From JAVZLH01 sp038883475 (GTDB lineage: Archaea; Thermoproteota; Bathyarchaeia; Bathyarchaeales; Bathycorpusculaceae): a stretch of DNA of 64,000 nt. The translations under genes were made by a program, and so were the position numbers. The notes under the pieces are model-generated. The model ran no database searches. It worked only from the letters and a program-made list of their open reading frames with translations, and was not told where the DNA came from. The stretch covers positions 1 to 64,000 of the forward strand of contig JAVZMA010000007.1 of assembly GCA_038883475.1 (NCBI GenBank). Direction: 5' to 3'. This document shows positions 46,632-55,710 of the stretch, one piece after another (position 1 is the stretch's first letter; the number at the start of each line of letters is the position of its first letter).

Positions 46632-46904
46632 ATGATAAGTATGACAGCAAAGGTAATTCACGAACCACAACTCGACACCATACTCATGGTTGAAAAAGCT
46701 ATTAAGGAAGCTAAATCTTATCCGACAAAAAAGGAATTGTGGAAGAGCTTGCCAAAACAAATTCAATATCAAACTTTTAACCGCATACTCGAATATCTTG
46801 AAAGTTCCAACAAAATTGTAATTGAAGGACGCAAAATAATCTGGGTTTTCCCAGACAACCCAAAACTAAAAAAACTACTAGAAACCAGCATCAAACTTCG
46901 ATAA
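46632..46904 (+). CDS. Small winged-helix-like protein
   Basis: A 90-aa protein with predicted helix-helix-helix-wing order (VEKAIKEAKSY, KKELWKSLP, YQTFNRILEYLES, then two strands IVIEGRKIIWVF). It looks like a stand-alone winged-helix DNA-binding or antitoxin-like protein. The start at 46632 is preferred because the TATA box at 46595 places initiation after the earlier ATG at 46614. It is convergent with the RelE-like gene, 7 bases apart. Family not named with certainty. Confidence 0.6.
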   Translation: MISMTAKVIHEPQLDTILMVEKAIKEAKSYPTKKELWKSLPKQIQYQTFNRILEYLESSNKIVIEGRKIIWVFPDNPKLKKLLETSIKLR

Positions 46905-46911
46905 ATAAGGC

Positions 46912-47238
46912 TTAGCTGTAACCGAATCTTTCCTCATACCTCTTATGGTCTAAAATTTCCAAGACAACCACAGCAACACCTGACTCGTCAGCAACTAGCG
47001 TGTAAATTAAACGTGTTCTCGCATCCAAATTAAACTTATACAGATTATTTACACCAAACTTTCGCACATAATATTTAGGAATCTTTCTTCGCTCAACCCT
47101 TTCTCCAGCAAACATATTCTCCTTTAACACGTCAAGCCCAGAATTAACAATCTTCCAAAGATAGCTATTCTCTTTCAAGGAAGAAATAAAAACGGCGGTT
47201 TCTCTGCTCGCCTTTACACAAGAAGGCCTTCTCGGCAT
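46912..47238 (-). CDS. RelE/ParE-fold-like toxin candidate
   Basis: A 108-aa basic protein. The pattern of a helical N-half, then strands with YKFNLDARTRLIYTLVAD and the ending EILDHKRYEERFGY, resembles archaeal RelE-superfamily toxins. It faces tail-to-tail with a small winged-helix gene that could be an antitoxin, though classical toxin-antitoxin pairs are co-directional. The palindrome CTACATGTAG at 47296-47305 is about 58 bases upstream. Toxicity is untested. Confidence 0.55.
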   Translation of the reverse strand: MPRRPSCVKASRETAVFISSLKENSYLWKIVNSGLDVLKENMFAGERVERRKIPKYYVRKFGVNNLYKFNLDARTRLIYTLVADESGVAVVVLEILDHKRYEERFGYS

Positions 47239-47463
47239 AATCCGCGCCTCTTTAAGAGTTTTCTCTCTATTAATTTTGTAGCGTATTACTTTTTCCTACA
47301 TGTAGAAAATCGAAGCAATTTATTAAAAGCTAAGAACCTAAGTGACTAAGATTATTTCTACTTGTTAGTCTTGCGGTGCTTCGTTGTGATTTGGAAAGTT
47401 TAGTTTTGGTTCGTAAAGTTTAACTTGTGCCAAACGTAACATTCGCGTGTGGCGAGTGCTTTC
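47239..47463. other. Divergent promoter region (RelE-like / acyl-CoA synthetase)
   Basis: About 225 bases without a gene. It contains the 10-base palindrome CTACATGTAG at 47296-47305 and several AT-rich TATA-like runs. No RNA gene recognised. Confidence 0.35.
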
Positions 47464-50187
47464 ATGGTTACCACGTATCTTGACAAAATTTTCAATCCAC
47501 AAAGCGTCGCCATAATAGGCGCAAGCGACGAAGAAGGCTCTGTCGGACGCGCCTTAATGAAAAACTTTTTAGAATCCGGTTTCAAGGGCAAAGTTTACCC
47601 AGTTAACATCAGAAAAACCGAAATTTTAGGATTAAAAGCCTACCAGACAGTTGGACAAATCCCAGAGCCGGTTGACCTAGCCGTAATCGCAACTCCAGCC
47701 AAAACAGTTCCAGAAGTTGTTGAACAATGCGGAAAGGCTGGAATAAAAGGAATAATCATAATCTCAGCGGGTTTCAAGGAAACTGGTCCAGAAGGAAAAG
47801 CCCTAGAAGACAAAATCCTCGAAATAAAAAGGCAATATGACCTGCGCATTCTTGGACCAAACTGTTTAGGGGTAATCCGCCCAAGCATAAGCCTAAACGC
47901 CACATTCATAACGACAATGCCTAAACCTGGCAACGTAGCCTTCATAAGTCAAAGCGGAGCCCTAGGCTCAGCCATTCTAGACTGGGCAATCCACGAAAAC
48001 ATAGGCTTCAGCAACTTCGTTTCAGTAGGCTCAATGATAGACGTGGATTTCGGCGATTTAATAGACTATTTTGGAACAGACCCAAAAACAAGAAGCATCC
48101 TACTCTACATAGAAGGAATAACAAACGCAAGAAAATTCATGAGCGCCGCCCGCCACTTCGCGAGAACAAAACCCATAATCGTCGTAAAAGCCGGAAAATT
48201 CGCGGAAAGCGCAAAAGCCGCCGCCAGCCACACAGGCGCCCTAACAGGCGAAGACTTGGTATACGATGCAGCCTTCAAACGAGCAGGCATGGTCCGCGTG
48301 GAAGAAATAGCAGACCTATTCAACTGCGCAGCAGTTTTAGGAATGCAGCCTCTGCCAAAAGGACCGAACCTCGCCATAATAACTAACGCAGGCGGACCAG
48401 GTGTAATGGCTACAGACGCCCTAATAGCCCGAAGTGGAAAACTCGCAAAACTAAGTCCGAAAACAATGGAAACGCTGAACAGTATTCTTCCACATTACTG
48501 GAGTAAAGGCAACCCCATAGACATCCTTGGAGACGCCCGTGCAGACCGCTACAAGGCTGTGCTTGAAGCGTGCCTCGATGATGAAAACGTTGATGGTATA
48601 CTGCTAATTTATACTTCTCAAGCCGTTGTCGAGCCAGTAGAAATCGCGAAAAGCATAGTTGAAGTTTGCAAAAACAAACGTTACCTAAACAAGACAATCC
48701 TCACATCCTTCATGGGACACGGCGCAGTGGAGGAAGCCAACCGCATTTTTAACGAAAATGGCATTCCAACATACTCAACGCCTGAGCAAGCGGTGAAAAC
48801 CTACCTTTACATGTACCAGTACAAGCGCAACCTTGAGCTTTTGTATGAGACGCCCGAGGAGCTTCCAGTTGACGCAGCTTCTCCGACGCGTCCAATACTT
48901 ACACTTATGAGAAACGCCGCCGTAGAAGGCAGAACCCTCTTAACAGAGGCAGAAGCCAAAAAAATCTTAGAATACTACGAGTTTCCAGTTGTAAAAACTT
49001 TCGTAGCCAAAACAGCAGAAGAAGCCACAATGCTGGCGAAACAGATAGGCTATCCAGTAGTGCTAAAGATTCTCTCGCCCCAAATCATCCACAAAAGCGA
49101 CGCTGGGGGAGTAGCACTAAACCTAACATGCGATTCTGAAGTGGAACAAGCCTTTGAAAACATAACGAAACGGGCAAAAGAGTACAATCCAAACGCTGAA
49201 ATAACTGGCGTGACGGTTCAGCCCATGATAAAAAGAAGAGGCTACGAAATAATAATCGGCTCCAAAAAAGACTCAATTTTCGGTCCAGTAATCCTTTTCG
49301 GCATGGGCGGTGTAGGTGTAGAGCTTTTTAAAGACTTCGCGATAGGGCTTCCGCCTTTGAATCAGACTTTGGCTAGAAGACTTATGGAAGAAACAAAAGT
49401 CTACCAGCTTCTGAAAGGGTATAGAAACATGCCTCCAGCAAATGTGAAACTTCTTGAGGAGATACTTGTGCGATTTTCCCAAATGCTTGTTGACTTTCCA
49501 CAGTTGGCAGAGGTCGACATAAACCCGCTTTTGATAGATGAGAAGGAAGCCTTCATTTTAGACGCCCGAATCATAATTGATAAAGAACTTGCCCTCAAAA
49601 TGTTCTCACCCCGCGATTATCCAGGCGCGTGTCCATCCCACCTTGTCATTTGCCCGTATCCCAAAAAATACGAAACGCTGTGGAGGCTTAAAGACGGCAG
49701 AATCGTTGTGCTGAGACCAATAAAACCTGAGGATGAGCCCTTGTGGCTGGAGATGTTCCAGAACTTTTCCGAGGAGTCTATACGCTATAGGTTTTTCCAA
49801 ATCATTAAAGACACGCCTCATGAAGTTAGAGTGCGCTATTGCAACATTGATTATGATAGGGAGATGGCGATAGTTGCTGAGCTAACCGAGAACGGGCGAA
49901 GAAGAATAGTTGGCGTGGTCAGAGTCAGCCTAGAGCCAGACAGAAAAACGGGTGAAATAGCCTTCATAGTTGCTGACCCATGGCAAGGACTAGGCTTAGG
50001 GACAAAAATGGTTGATTACGCCATTGAAGTTTGCAGGGACATGGGAGTCGAAACCCTTTACGCCATAATGCTGCCAGACAACAAAAGAGCCATAAACCTA
50101 ACAAAGAAAATGGGCTTCACACTAAAGACAATGGAAGATGGAACAATAAAAGGCATTTTAAACCTAAAAGAAGAAACGAATGCGTAA
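47464..50187 (+). CDS. ADP-forming acyl-CoA synthetase fused to a GNAT acetyltransferase domain
   Basis: A 907-aa fusion. Order: CoA-binding domain (IFNPQSVAIIGASD near 9-22), succinyl-CoA-ligase-like domains with the phosphorylatable His in SHTGALTGED near 259, ATP-grasp beta part (about 475-690, with IIHKSDAGGVAL), then a GNAT domain (about 740-900; acetyl-CoA motif DPWQGLGLGT). ADP-forming synthetases conserve energy by making ATP from acyl-CoA. Similar fusions in bacteria (Pat type) acetylate proteins and have lost the catalytic His; here it is kept, so both activities look possible. ATG at 47464 is chosen; an in-frame GTG at 47449 is an alternative, and neither has a clear ribosome site. 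Confidence 0.88.
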   Translation: MVTTYLDKIFNPQSVAIIGASDEEGSVGRALMKNFLESGFKGKVYPVNIRKTEILGLKAYQTVGQIPEPVDLAVIATPAKTVPEVVEQCGKAGIKGIIIISAGFKETGPEGKALEDKILEIKRQYDLRILGPNCLGVIRPSISLNATFITTMPKPGNVAFISQSGALGSAILDWAIHENIGFSNFVSVGSMIDVDFGDLIDYFGTDPKTRSILLYIEGITNARKFMSAARHFARTKPIIVVKAGKFAESAKAAASHTGALTGEDLVYDAAFKRAGMVRVEEIADLFNCAAVLGMQPLPKGPNLAIITNAGGPGVMATDALIARSGKLAKLSPKTMETLNSILPHYWSKGNPIDILGDARADRYKAVLEACLDDENVDGILLIYTSQAVVEPVEIAKSIVEVCKNKRYLNKTILTSFMGHGAVEEANRIFNENGIPTYSTPEQAVKTYLYMYQYKRNLELLYETPEELPVDAASPTRPILTLMRNAAVEGRTLLTEAEAKKILEYYEFPVVKTFVAKTAEEATMLAKQIGYPVVLKILSPQIIHKSDAGGVALNLTCDSEVEQAFENITKRAKEYNPNAEITGVTVQPMIKRRGYEIIIGSKKDSIFGPVILFGMGGVGVELFKDFAIGLPPLNQTLARRLMEETKVYQLLKGYRNMPPANVKLLEEILVRFSQMLVDFPQLAEVDINPLLIDEKEAFILDARIIIDKELALKMFSPRDYPGACPSHLVICPYPKKYETLWRLKDGRIVVLRPIKPEDEPLWLEMFQNFSEESIRYRFFQIIKDTPHEVRVRYCNIDYDREMAIVAELTENGRRRIVGVVRVSLEPDRKTGEIAFIVADPWQGLGLGTKMVDYAIEVCRDMGVETLYAIMLPDNKRAINLTKKMGFTLKTMEDGTIKGILNLKEETNA

Positions 50188-50367
50188 GCTCCAAAAACTT
50201 TTTCAAATCGGCTAAAACCACAAGCCCGCTTGCACACTCTTCTTGTTATATTTCACCTAAACCTAACATAAAAGTTCTATAGTCAATTTTCTATTTACCA
50301 ACAACTAAATTTAAATTATAGAACTTGTAATAATCTAGCTTCTTTAAACTATAAAAACGGTGATGAA
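50188..50367. promoter_or_regulatory. Promoter region of the mvh-hdr operon, with a 10-base inverted repeat
   Basis: 180 bases. AAGTTCTATA (50272-50281) and its exact complement TATAGAACTT (50317-50326) are separated by 35 bases. TATA-like AATTTAAATTATAG lies inside the right arm region (about 50308-50321). The start at 50368 has GGTGATG as ribosome site. The spacing of the arms suits two operator half-sites or a looped binding site. Confidence 0.5.
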
Positions 50368-51309
50368 ATGGAGAAGAAACTAAAATTTGCCTTCTACTGG
50401 GCAGCAAGCTGCGGAGGCTGCGAAATCGCAGTATTAGACATAAACGAAAAAATCCTAGACGTAGTAGCAAAGGCGGATTTAGTCTTCTGGCCAGTAGCAA
50501 TGGACATAAAATACAAAGATGTTGAAAACATGCCCGACAAAAGCATAGACGTCTGCTTCTTCAATGGAGCAATACGCAACTCGGAACAAGAACACATGGC
50601 GAAACTTCTAAGGCAAAAATCAAAAGTCCTCGTGGCTTTCGGCTCATGCGCATGCGACGGCTGCGTAGTAGGCCTCGGAAACTTATGGAACCGGGAGAAA
50701 ATTTTTGAAAGAGCATACTTTGAAACTCCCTCAACAAAAAACCCGCAGCGCATCACTCCTCAAACCCGCTATAGGGTCAAACAGGGAGAACTTGAACTCC
50801 CAGAGTTTTACGACACAGTTAAAACTCTAGCACAAACAGTGGATGTTGACTACTTCATTTCTGGCTGTCCACCCCCAGTTCCAAGAATACTTGACGCTGT
50901 AGAAGCAATCTTCAGCGGCAAACTCCCGCCAAAAGGTTCTAGTCTTCTCCTGAACAAGTCCATTTGCGACGAATGCCCAAGAGAAAAGAAGGACAGAAAA
51001 ATAACCCAAATCAAAAGAATCTACGAAATAAACGATGACTTCAAAACATGCTTCCTAGATCAAGGCGTAATATGCATGGGTCCAGCAACTCGCGGCGGAT
51101 GCGGCGCCCAATGCCTAAAGGCGAACATACCGTGCACGGGATGCGGCGGACCAGCACCTCGCGTAGCAGACCAAGGCGCCGCCATGATAAGCGCCTTCGC
51201 CTCAATAGCCACAGACCCAAAAGTCATCGAACAGATTGTTGACCCAGTTGGAACCTTCTACAAGTATTCACTTGCAAACTCCATTCTGAAGAGGAGGGTT
51301 ATGAAATGA
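50368..51309 (+). CDS. mvhG: F420-non-reducing [NiFe] hydrogenase small subunit MvhG
   Basis: A 313-aa electron-transfer subunit holding three iron-sulfur clusters. Proximal cluster cysteines are in WAASCGGCE near 14-19 and GSCACDG near 92-98; SGCPPPVPRIL near 168 and the C-terminal CGAQC...CTGCGGPAPRVADQGA near 248-270 complete them. The last codons overlap the large subunit start (ATGA). It passes electrons from H2 to the MvhD part of HdrA2. Confidence 0.95.
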   Translation: MEKKLKFAFYWAASCGGCEIAVLDINEKILDVVAKADLVFWPVAMDIKYKDVENMPDKSIDVCFFNGAIRNSEQEHMAKLLRQKSKVLVAFGSCACDGCVVGLGNLWNREKIFERAYFETPSTKNPQRITPQTRYRVKQGELELPEFYDTVKTLAQTVDVDYFISGCPPPVPRILDAVEAIFSGKLPPKGSSLLLNKSICDECPREKKDRKITQIKRIYEINDDFKTCFLDQGVICMGPATRGGCGAQCLKANIPCTGCGGPAPRVADQGAAMISAFASIATDPKVIEQIVDPVGTFYKYSLANSILKRRVMK

Positions 51310-52763
51310 AGGAAATCGTCATAAACCCAATAACAAGACTTGAAGGACACGGAAAAATAACCATTTTCCTAAACGACCAAGGCGATGTGGACGAAGCCTA
51401 CTTCCAAGTTCCAGAACTCCGCGGGTTCGAAAGATTCTGCGAGGGAAGAAGAGCAGAAGACTTACCCATAATAACAACACGAATCTGCGGGGTCTGTCCC
51501 GTCGCCCACCACATGGCAGGCGCCAAAGCCTTAGACGCCGCCTTCAACGTGGAACCGCCAGAAACAGCCAAAAAACTTAGGGAACTCATGTATTGTGGCT
51601 ACTACCTATACGACCATACGCTACACTTCTATTATCTTGGCGGACCAGACTTCGTCGTTGGACCAGACGCCCCACCAGAAAAACGCAATGTTCTAGGCGT
51701 TATCGAAAAGGCTGGACTGGAAATAGGCAAAGAAGTCATAAAGCACAGGGCTTACGGACAGAAAATAACTGAGATGCTGGGCGGAAAAGCAACCCATCCG
51801 GTCAGCGCGTGCGTACCAGGCGGAATAGCAAAGGGATTATCTGAAGAGGAAAGAAAAGAAATCGAGAAAATGGTGCGAAGCTGCTTAGAATTTGCAAAGT
51901 TCTCTCTTAAACTGTTCGACGACATAGTTCTCAAAAACACAGAATACGTAAAACTAATCACAAGCGAACCATACACGCTGAAAACCTATTACATGGGTTT
52001 AGTTGACAAAAACAACAAAGTAAACTTCTACGACGGCAATGTCAGAGTAGTCGACCCCCAAGGCAAAGAATTCGTTAAATTCTCTCCAAAAGAATACCTC
52101 GACATAATAGAAGAACGCGTTGAACCATGGACCTACGTTAAACTTCCATACCTCAAAAAAGTAGGATGGAAAGGCTTCGTAGACGGCTTAGAAAACGGCG
52201 TCTACAGAGTCGGCCCACTTGGAAGACTTAACGCCGCCGACGGAATGGCAACACCATTAGCCCAAGCGGAATACGAGCGCATGTATAAAACCCTAGGCGG
52301 AAAACCAGTCCACAACACTTTGGCTTACCATTGGGCTAGGCTGATTGAGCTGCTTTACGCTGCTGAAAGAGCCCTCGAACTTGTAACCGACCCAGAAATA
52401 ACCGGTAAGAACATTAAGAACAAGCCGGGCAAACCAGGCGAAGGCGTCGGCATAGTGGAGGCTGCGAGAGGCACATTAATACACCATTATCAGTTGGACG
52501 AGAACGCCTTAGCCAAAAAGGTCAATTTGATAGTGGCTACGACACACAATGTGCCTGGCATATGTATGTCGATAAGAAACGCGGCTAAGGGCTTAATTAA
52601 GAAGGGCAAGGTTACTGATGGAATATTGAACATGGTGGAGATGGCTTTCAGGGCTTATGACCCATGTTTTGCTTGTGCAACCCACTTTGCGGTTGGACAA
52701 ATGCCGTTGGAGGTGGAAATTTATGACAGCCAAAAGAGGCTCGTCAAAACGCTCAAAAGGTAA
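51306..52763 (+). CDS. mvhA: F420-non-reducing [NiFe] hydrogenase large subunit MvhA
   Basis: A 485-aa catalytic subunit. The Ni-Fe ligands are in RICGVCPVAHH near 58-68 and DPCFACATHF near 455-464. The protein ends soon after the second motif without an extra tail, and the usual C-terminal His (ATH) is where a maturation protease would cut; whether processing occurs is open. Codon choice shifts within the gene at about 52320, from AAA/GAA/ATA-rich to AAG/GAG/GCT-rich. Coupled to mvhG by 4 bases. Confidence 0.95.
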   Translation: MKEIVINPITRLEGHGKITIFLNDQGDVDEAYFQVPELRGFERFCEGRRAEDLPIITTRICGVCPVAHHMAGAKALDAAFNVEPPETAKKLRELMYCGYYLYDHTLHFYYLGGPDFVVGPDAPPEKRNVLGVIEKAGLEIGKEVIKHRAYGQKITEMLGGKATHPVSACVPGGIAKGLSEEERKEIEKMVRSCLEFAKFSLKLFDDIVLKNTEYVKLITSEPYTLKTYYMGLVDKNNKVNFYDGNVRVVDPQGKEFVKFSPKEYLDIIEERVEPWTYVKLPYLKKVGWKGFVDGLENGVYRVGPLGRLNAADGMATPLAQAEYERMYKTLGGKPVHNTLAYHWARLIELLYAAERALELVTDPEITGKNIKNKPGKPGEGVGIVEAARGTLIHHYQLDENALAKKVNLIVATTHNVPGICMSIRNAAKGLIKKGKVTDGILNMVEMAFRAYDPCFACATHFAVGQMPLEVEIYDSQKRLVKTLKR

Positions 52764-52773
52764 GGTGAAAACA

Positions 52774-55185
52774 GTGGAAGAAGCAAAGGTTGGAGTCTTC
52801 CTATCGGACTGCGGAGGACAAATTGCAAAAATCCTCGACTTTGAAGCCTTAGAAAACTTTGTGAAAACTGTTCAAGGAGTAGCTCTTGTTGCGAGAGGCA
52901 GCGAGTTCTGGCGTGGTCAAGGACTAAAAACCATCGTTGACGCCGTTAAAGGCAAGAAAGTGAATAGGGTTGTTGTCGCCGAGAGCGTTCCGAAAATAAG
53001 CGAAATCGCCATAGCCAAAACCGTTGAAGAAGCTGGGCTAAATCCAAATCTAATTGAAGTTTTAGACCTAAAAGACCATTGCGCTTGGCCCCATCGAAAT
53101 GCGCCAAAAGAAGCAACTGAAAAAGCTAAAGCAATGCTTTTAGCCGCCATAGAACGTGTTAAGCTTTCTGAGCCGATAGAGAAACTTGAGTTTCCAGCAG
53201 TAAAATCCGTTCTTGTGATTGGCGGCGGAATAGCTGGAATGCAGGCTGCTGAAGATTTGGCGGACATCGGCTTTGAGGTTTATCTAGTTGAAAAAGAACC
53301 TTTCTTGGGTGGTTTGGCTGCTAGGGCTGTGCGTTTCTTCCCAACAGATGACTGTGCCATCTGCATACAATCTCCAGCCTCAGACCTTAAAACGGTAACT
53401 CACACATCGCGAAAATGCGTTTATCGTTCGGGGTTGTCTGAAATTCCAAACGTGAATGTGCTTACAAACTCTAAAGTTGTAAAGGTTGATGGTGTTCCCG
53501 GAAACTATAAGGTTACGATAGAGAAAAAGCCGAGATATGTTAATGAGAAGAAATGTGTAGGCTGCGATTTATGCACAACCGTCTGTCCAGTTGAGGTTCC
53601 AGACGAGTATAACGCGAAACTCAAAACGCGAAAGGCAATTTACATAAACACGCCTCTTGTCTATCCGCCGGTCTACGCCATAGACGCCAAAGCCTGCAAG
53701 TTTAATCAATGCGCGAAGTGCGTTGAAGTTTGCCCCACAAAGGCTATTGAACTGAACCAGAAGACTGAAAACATAACCCTTAACGTCGGCAGCATAATAG
53801 TTGCCACGGGTTTCAAGGAGTACGACCCAAGCGTGATAAAGGAATATCATTATGGCGAGTATCCAGACGTCATAACCCACTTGGAACTAGCGCGGATGCT
53901 GGATGCTTTCGGACCGACAAACGGCGCGCTAGTAAGACCCTCAGACAAGAAACCAGCAAAACGCATTGTTTTCGTGCAATGTGTGGGTTCTAGGGATAGG
54001 CGCTGGAACCCCTACTGCTCAAGTATATGCTGCATGATATCGCTGAAACACGCAACTCTAATTAAATCAGCTTATCCAGACGCGGACGTAACAATATGTT
54101 ACATTGACATTAGGACAACTGGAAGAGAACACGAATACTATTATGAAAAAGCCAGAGAAATGGGAATAAAATTCGTTAAAGGCAGACCTACAGAAATTCT
54201 CCACGACCCCGCAACAAACACGCTCGTAGTGGATGTTGAAGACGAACTCTTGAGGAAATTCTTAGAATTAGAAGCCGACCTAGTAGTTCTCGCGGCAGCA
54301 ATGGTTCCATCCGAAGACGCAAAGGAACTTGCCGAAATCCTCGGCTTGGAACTTGACCAAGACGGCTTCTTCAAAGAATACAACGCAAAGCTTAGACCTA
54401 CAGAAACAAAGCGTAGGGGAATATTCCTCTGCGGAGGCGCAACCTTCCCCAAAGACGCGCCGACAACATCCCTCCACGCTCACTCGGCAGCAGTGAAAGC
54501 AGCCAAATTCCTTACAAATGGCAAAATAATCAAAGACCAAAAAACCGCCTTTGTGAATGAGGATTACTGCGGCGACTGTGAATTCTGTCCAGTCACATGC
54601 CCATACGGCGCTATAAGCCTAGTGCCAAAGGACAAGGAACACTTTGTCGCGAAAGTGGACGACATTCTCTGTGAAGGCTGCGGCGTCTGTGTAGGAACAT
54701 GCCCCGTCGGAGCCATCGAACTTCGCCACTTGAAGCCAAACCAAATATCAGCCCAGATGAAAGCGTTACTTTCCGTAAATGGAACATCTAAACCGTTGAT
54801 TTTAGCCATAAGCTGTTCGGAGTGCGGTCACGCGGCAGTGGACTCTTCAGGCATGGCTATGATGCAGTATCCAGCAAACGTGAGAGTGCTAAAAGTTCCA
54901 TGCACAGGCACAGTTCAAGTTCAGCAAATACTCGAAGCCTTCAAGGCTGGCGCCCAAGGAGTTATGGTTGTCGGATGCAAACCAGACGGTTGCCACTACG
55001 AGGTTGGCAGCCAAAAAACCAAAGTGAAAGTGGAATTGGCGAAGAAACTGCTTAAGGAGTGCGGCATAGAACCCGAACGCCTTGAAATGTTTAACCTCGT
55101 CTACATTGAGGGAGATAAGTTCGCCGAAGCCGCTAGAACTATGACTGAAAGAGTGGAGAAACTGGGGCTGCTGCAACTAGCCTAA
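52774..55185 (+). CDS. hdrA: HdrA paralogue 2 fused to MvhD
   Basis: An approximately 803-aa fusion that links hydrogenase to heterodisulfide reductase. The N-domain is altered: the cysteine positions of LYTCS and ACSPR read FWRGQ and AESVP. FAD motif IGGGIAGMQAA follows, then an inserted ferredoxin region (CVGCDLCTTVCP, CAKCVEVCP), a C-terminal ferredoxin (CGDCEFCPVTCP, CEGCGVCVGTCP) and an intact MvhD domain (CSECG, PCTGT, GCKPDGCHY). A separate mvhD is therefore not needed. The start is GTG at 52774 with AAGGTG 6 bases upstream; GTG at 52765 is an alternative. Confidence 0.93.
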   Translation: MEEAKVGVFLSDCGGQIAKILDFEALENFVKTVQGVALVARGSEFWRGQGLKTIVDAVKGKKVNRVVVAESVPKISEIAIAKTVEEAGLNPNLIEVLDLKDHCAWPHRNAPKEATEKAKAMLLAAIERVKLSEPIEKLEFPAVKSVLVIGGGIAGMQAAEDLADIGFEVYLVEKEPFLGGLAARAVRFFPTDDCAICIQSPASDLKTVTHTSRKCVYRSGLSEIPNVNVLTNSKVVKVDGVPGNYKVTIEKKPRYVNEKKCVGCDLCTTVCPVEVPDEYNAKLKTRKAIYINTPLVYPPVYAIDAKACKFNQCAKCVEVCPTKAIELNQKTENITLNVGSIIVATGFKEYDPSVIKEYHYGEYPDVITHLELARMLDAFGPTNGALVRPSDKKPAKRIVFVQCVGSRDRRWNPYCSSICCMISLKHATLIKSAYPDADVTICYIDIRTTGREHEYYYEKAREMGIKFVKGRPTEILHDPATNTLVVDVEDELLRKFLELEADLVVLAAAMVPSEDAKELAEILGLELDQDGFFKEYNAKLRPTETKRRGIFLCGGATFPKDAPTTSLHAHSAAVKAAKFLTNGKIIKDQKTAFVNEDYCGDCEFCPVTCPYGAISLVPKDKEHFVAKVDDILCEGCGVCVGTCPVGAIELRHLKPNQISAQMKALLSVNGTSKPLILAISCSECGHAAVDSSGMAMMQYPANVRVLKVPCTGTVQVQQILEAFKAGAQGVMVVGCKPDGCHYEVGSQKTKVKVELAKKLLKECGIEPERLEMFNLVYIEGDKFAEAARTMTERVEKLGLLQLA

Positions 55186-55200
55186 TAGGAGACGACTATT

Positions 55201-55710
55201 ATGGCGCAGGAAAAAACGTCAACCACAGACTTTGCAAAGGAAATAACAAGCAGACTCGGCGGAGAAACAATAACCTACTGCTACCAATGCGGAACATGCG
55301 CCAGCAGCTGTCCAGTAGCCAAAACCACAGACCGCTACAATCCAAGACAAATCATCCGCCTTGCACTTTTAGGGCTGAGGCAAGACGTCATTGCAAGCGA
55401 TGCCATTTGGCTTTGCGCCTCATGCTATAACTGTCAAGAACGCTGCCCCCAAAAAGTTGAAATCGCAGATGTCATCTACGCTTTAAGAAACATGGCAATA
55501 CGTGAGGGCAACATACCCAACATATACGCCGAGTTCGCAGCTGGAATAACTAGCGAAGGACGCATAGTTCCCGTATCAAAATTCTTGGAGAAGAAGCGGG
55601 GAGACTATGGGCTGCCGCCCCTGAAACCAACGGGCGTCGAAGCAGCAAAGAAGATTCTTTCAGCCACGGGCTTCGATAAAATCATGTTTAAAAAAGGTGA
55701 ATCCCAATGA
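55201..55710 (+). CDS. hdrC: Heterodisulfide reductase subunit C
   Basis: A 169-aa subunit with two [4Fe-4S] clusters: CYQCGTCASSCP near 21-32 and CASCYNCQERCP near 64-75. It conducts electrons from HdrA to HdrB. It lies 15 bases after hdrA2 and overlaps hdrB by 4 bases (ATGA). Confidence 0.95.
   Translation: MAQEKTSTTDFAKEITSRLGGETITYCYQCGTCASSCPVAKTTDRYNPRQIIRLALLGLRQDVIASDAIWLCASCYNCQERCPQKVEIADVIYALRNMAIREGNIPNIYAEFAAGITSEGRIVPVSKFLEKKRGDYGLPPLKPTGVEAAKKILSATGFDKIMFKKGESQ

Noticed and set aside
52657..52773. N-terminal extension of HdrA2 into the end of mvhA
   Set aside because: The extension is the mvhA sequence read in another frame; a GTG with a good AAGGTG site at 52774 gives the proper family start.
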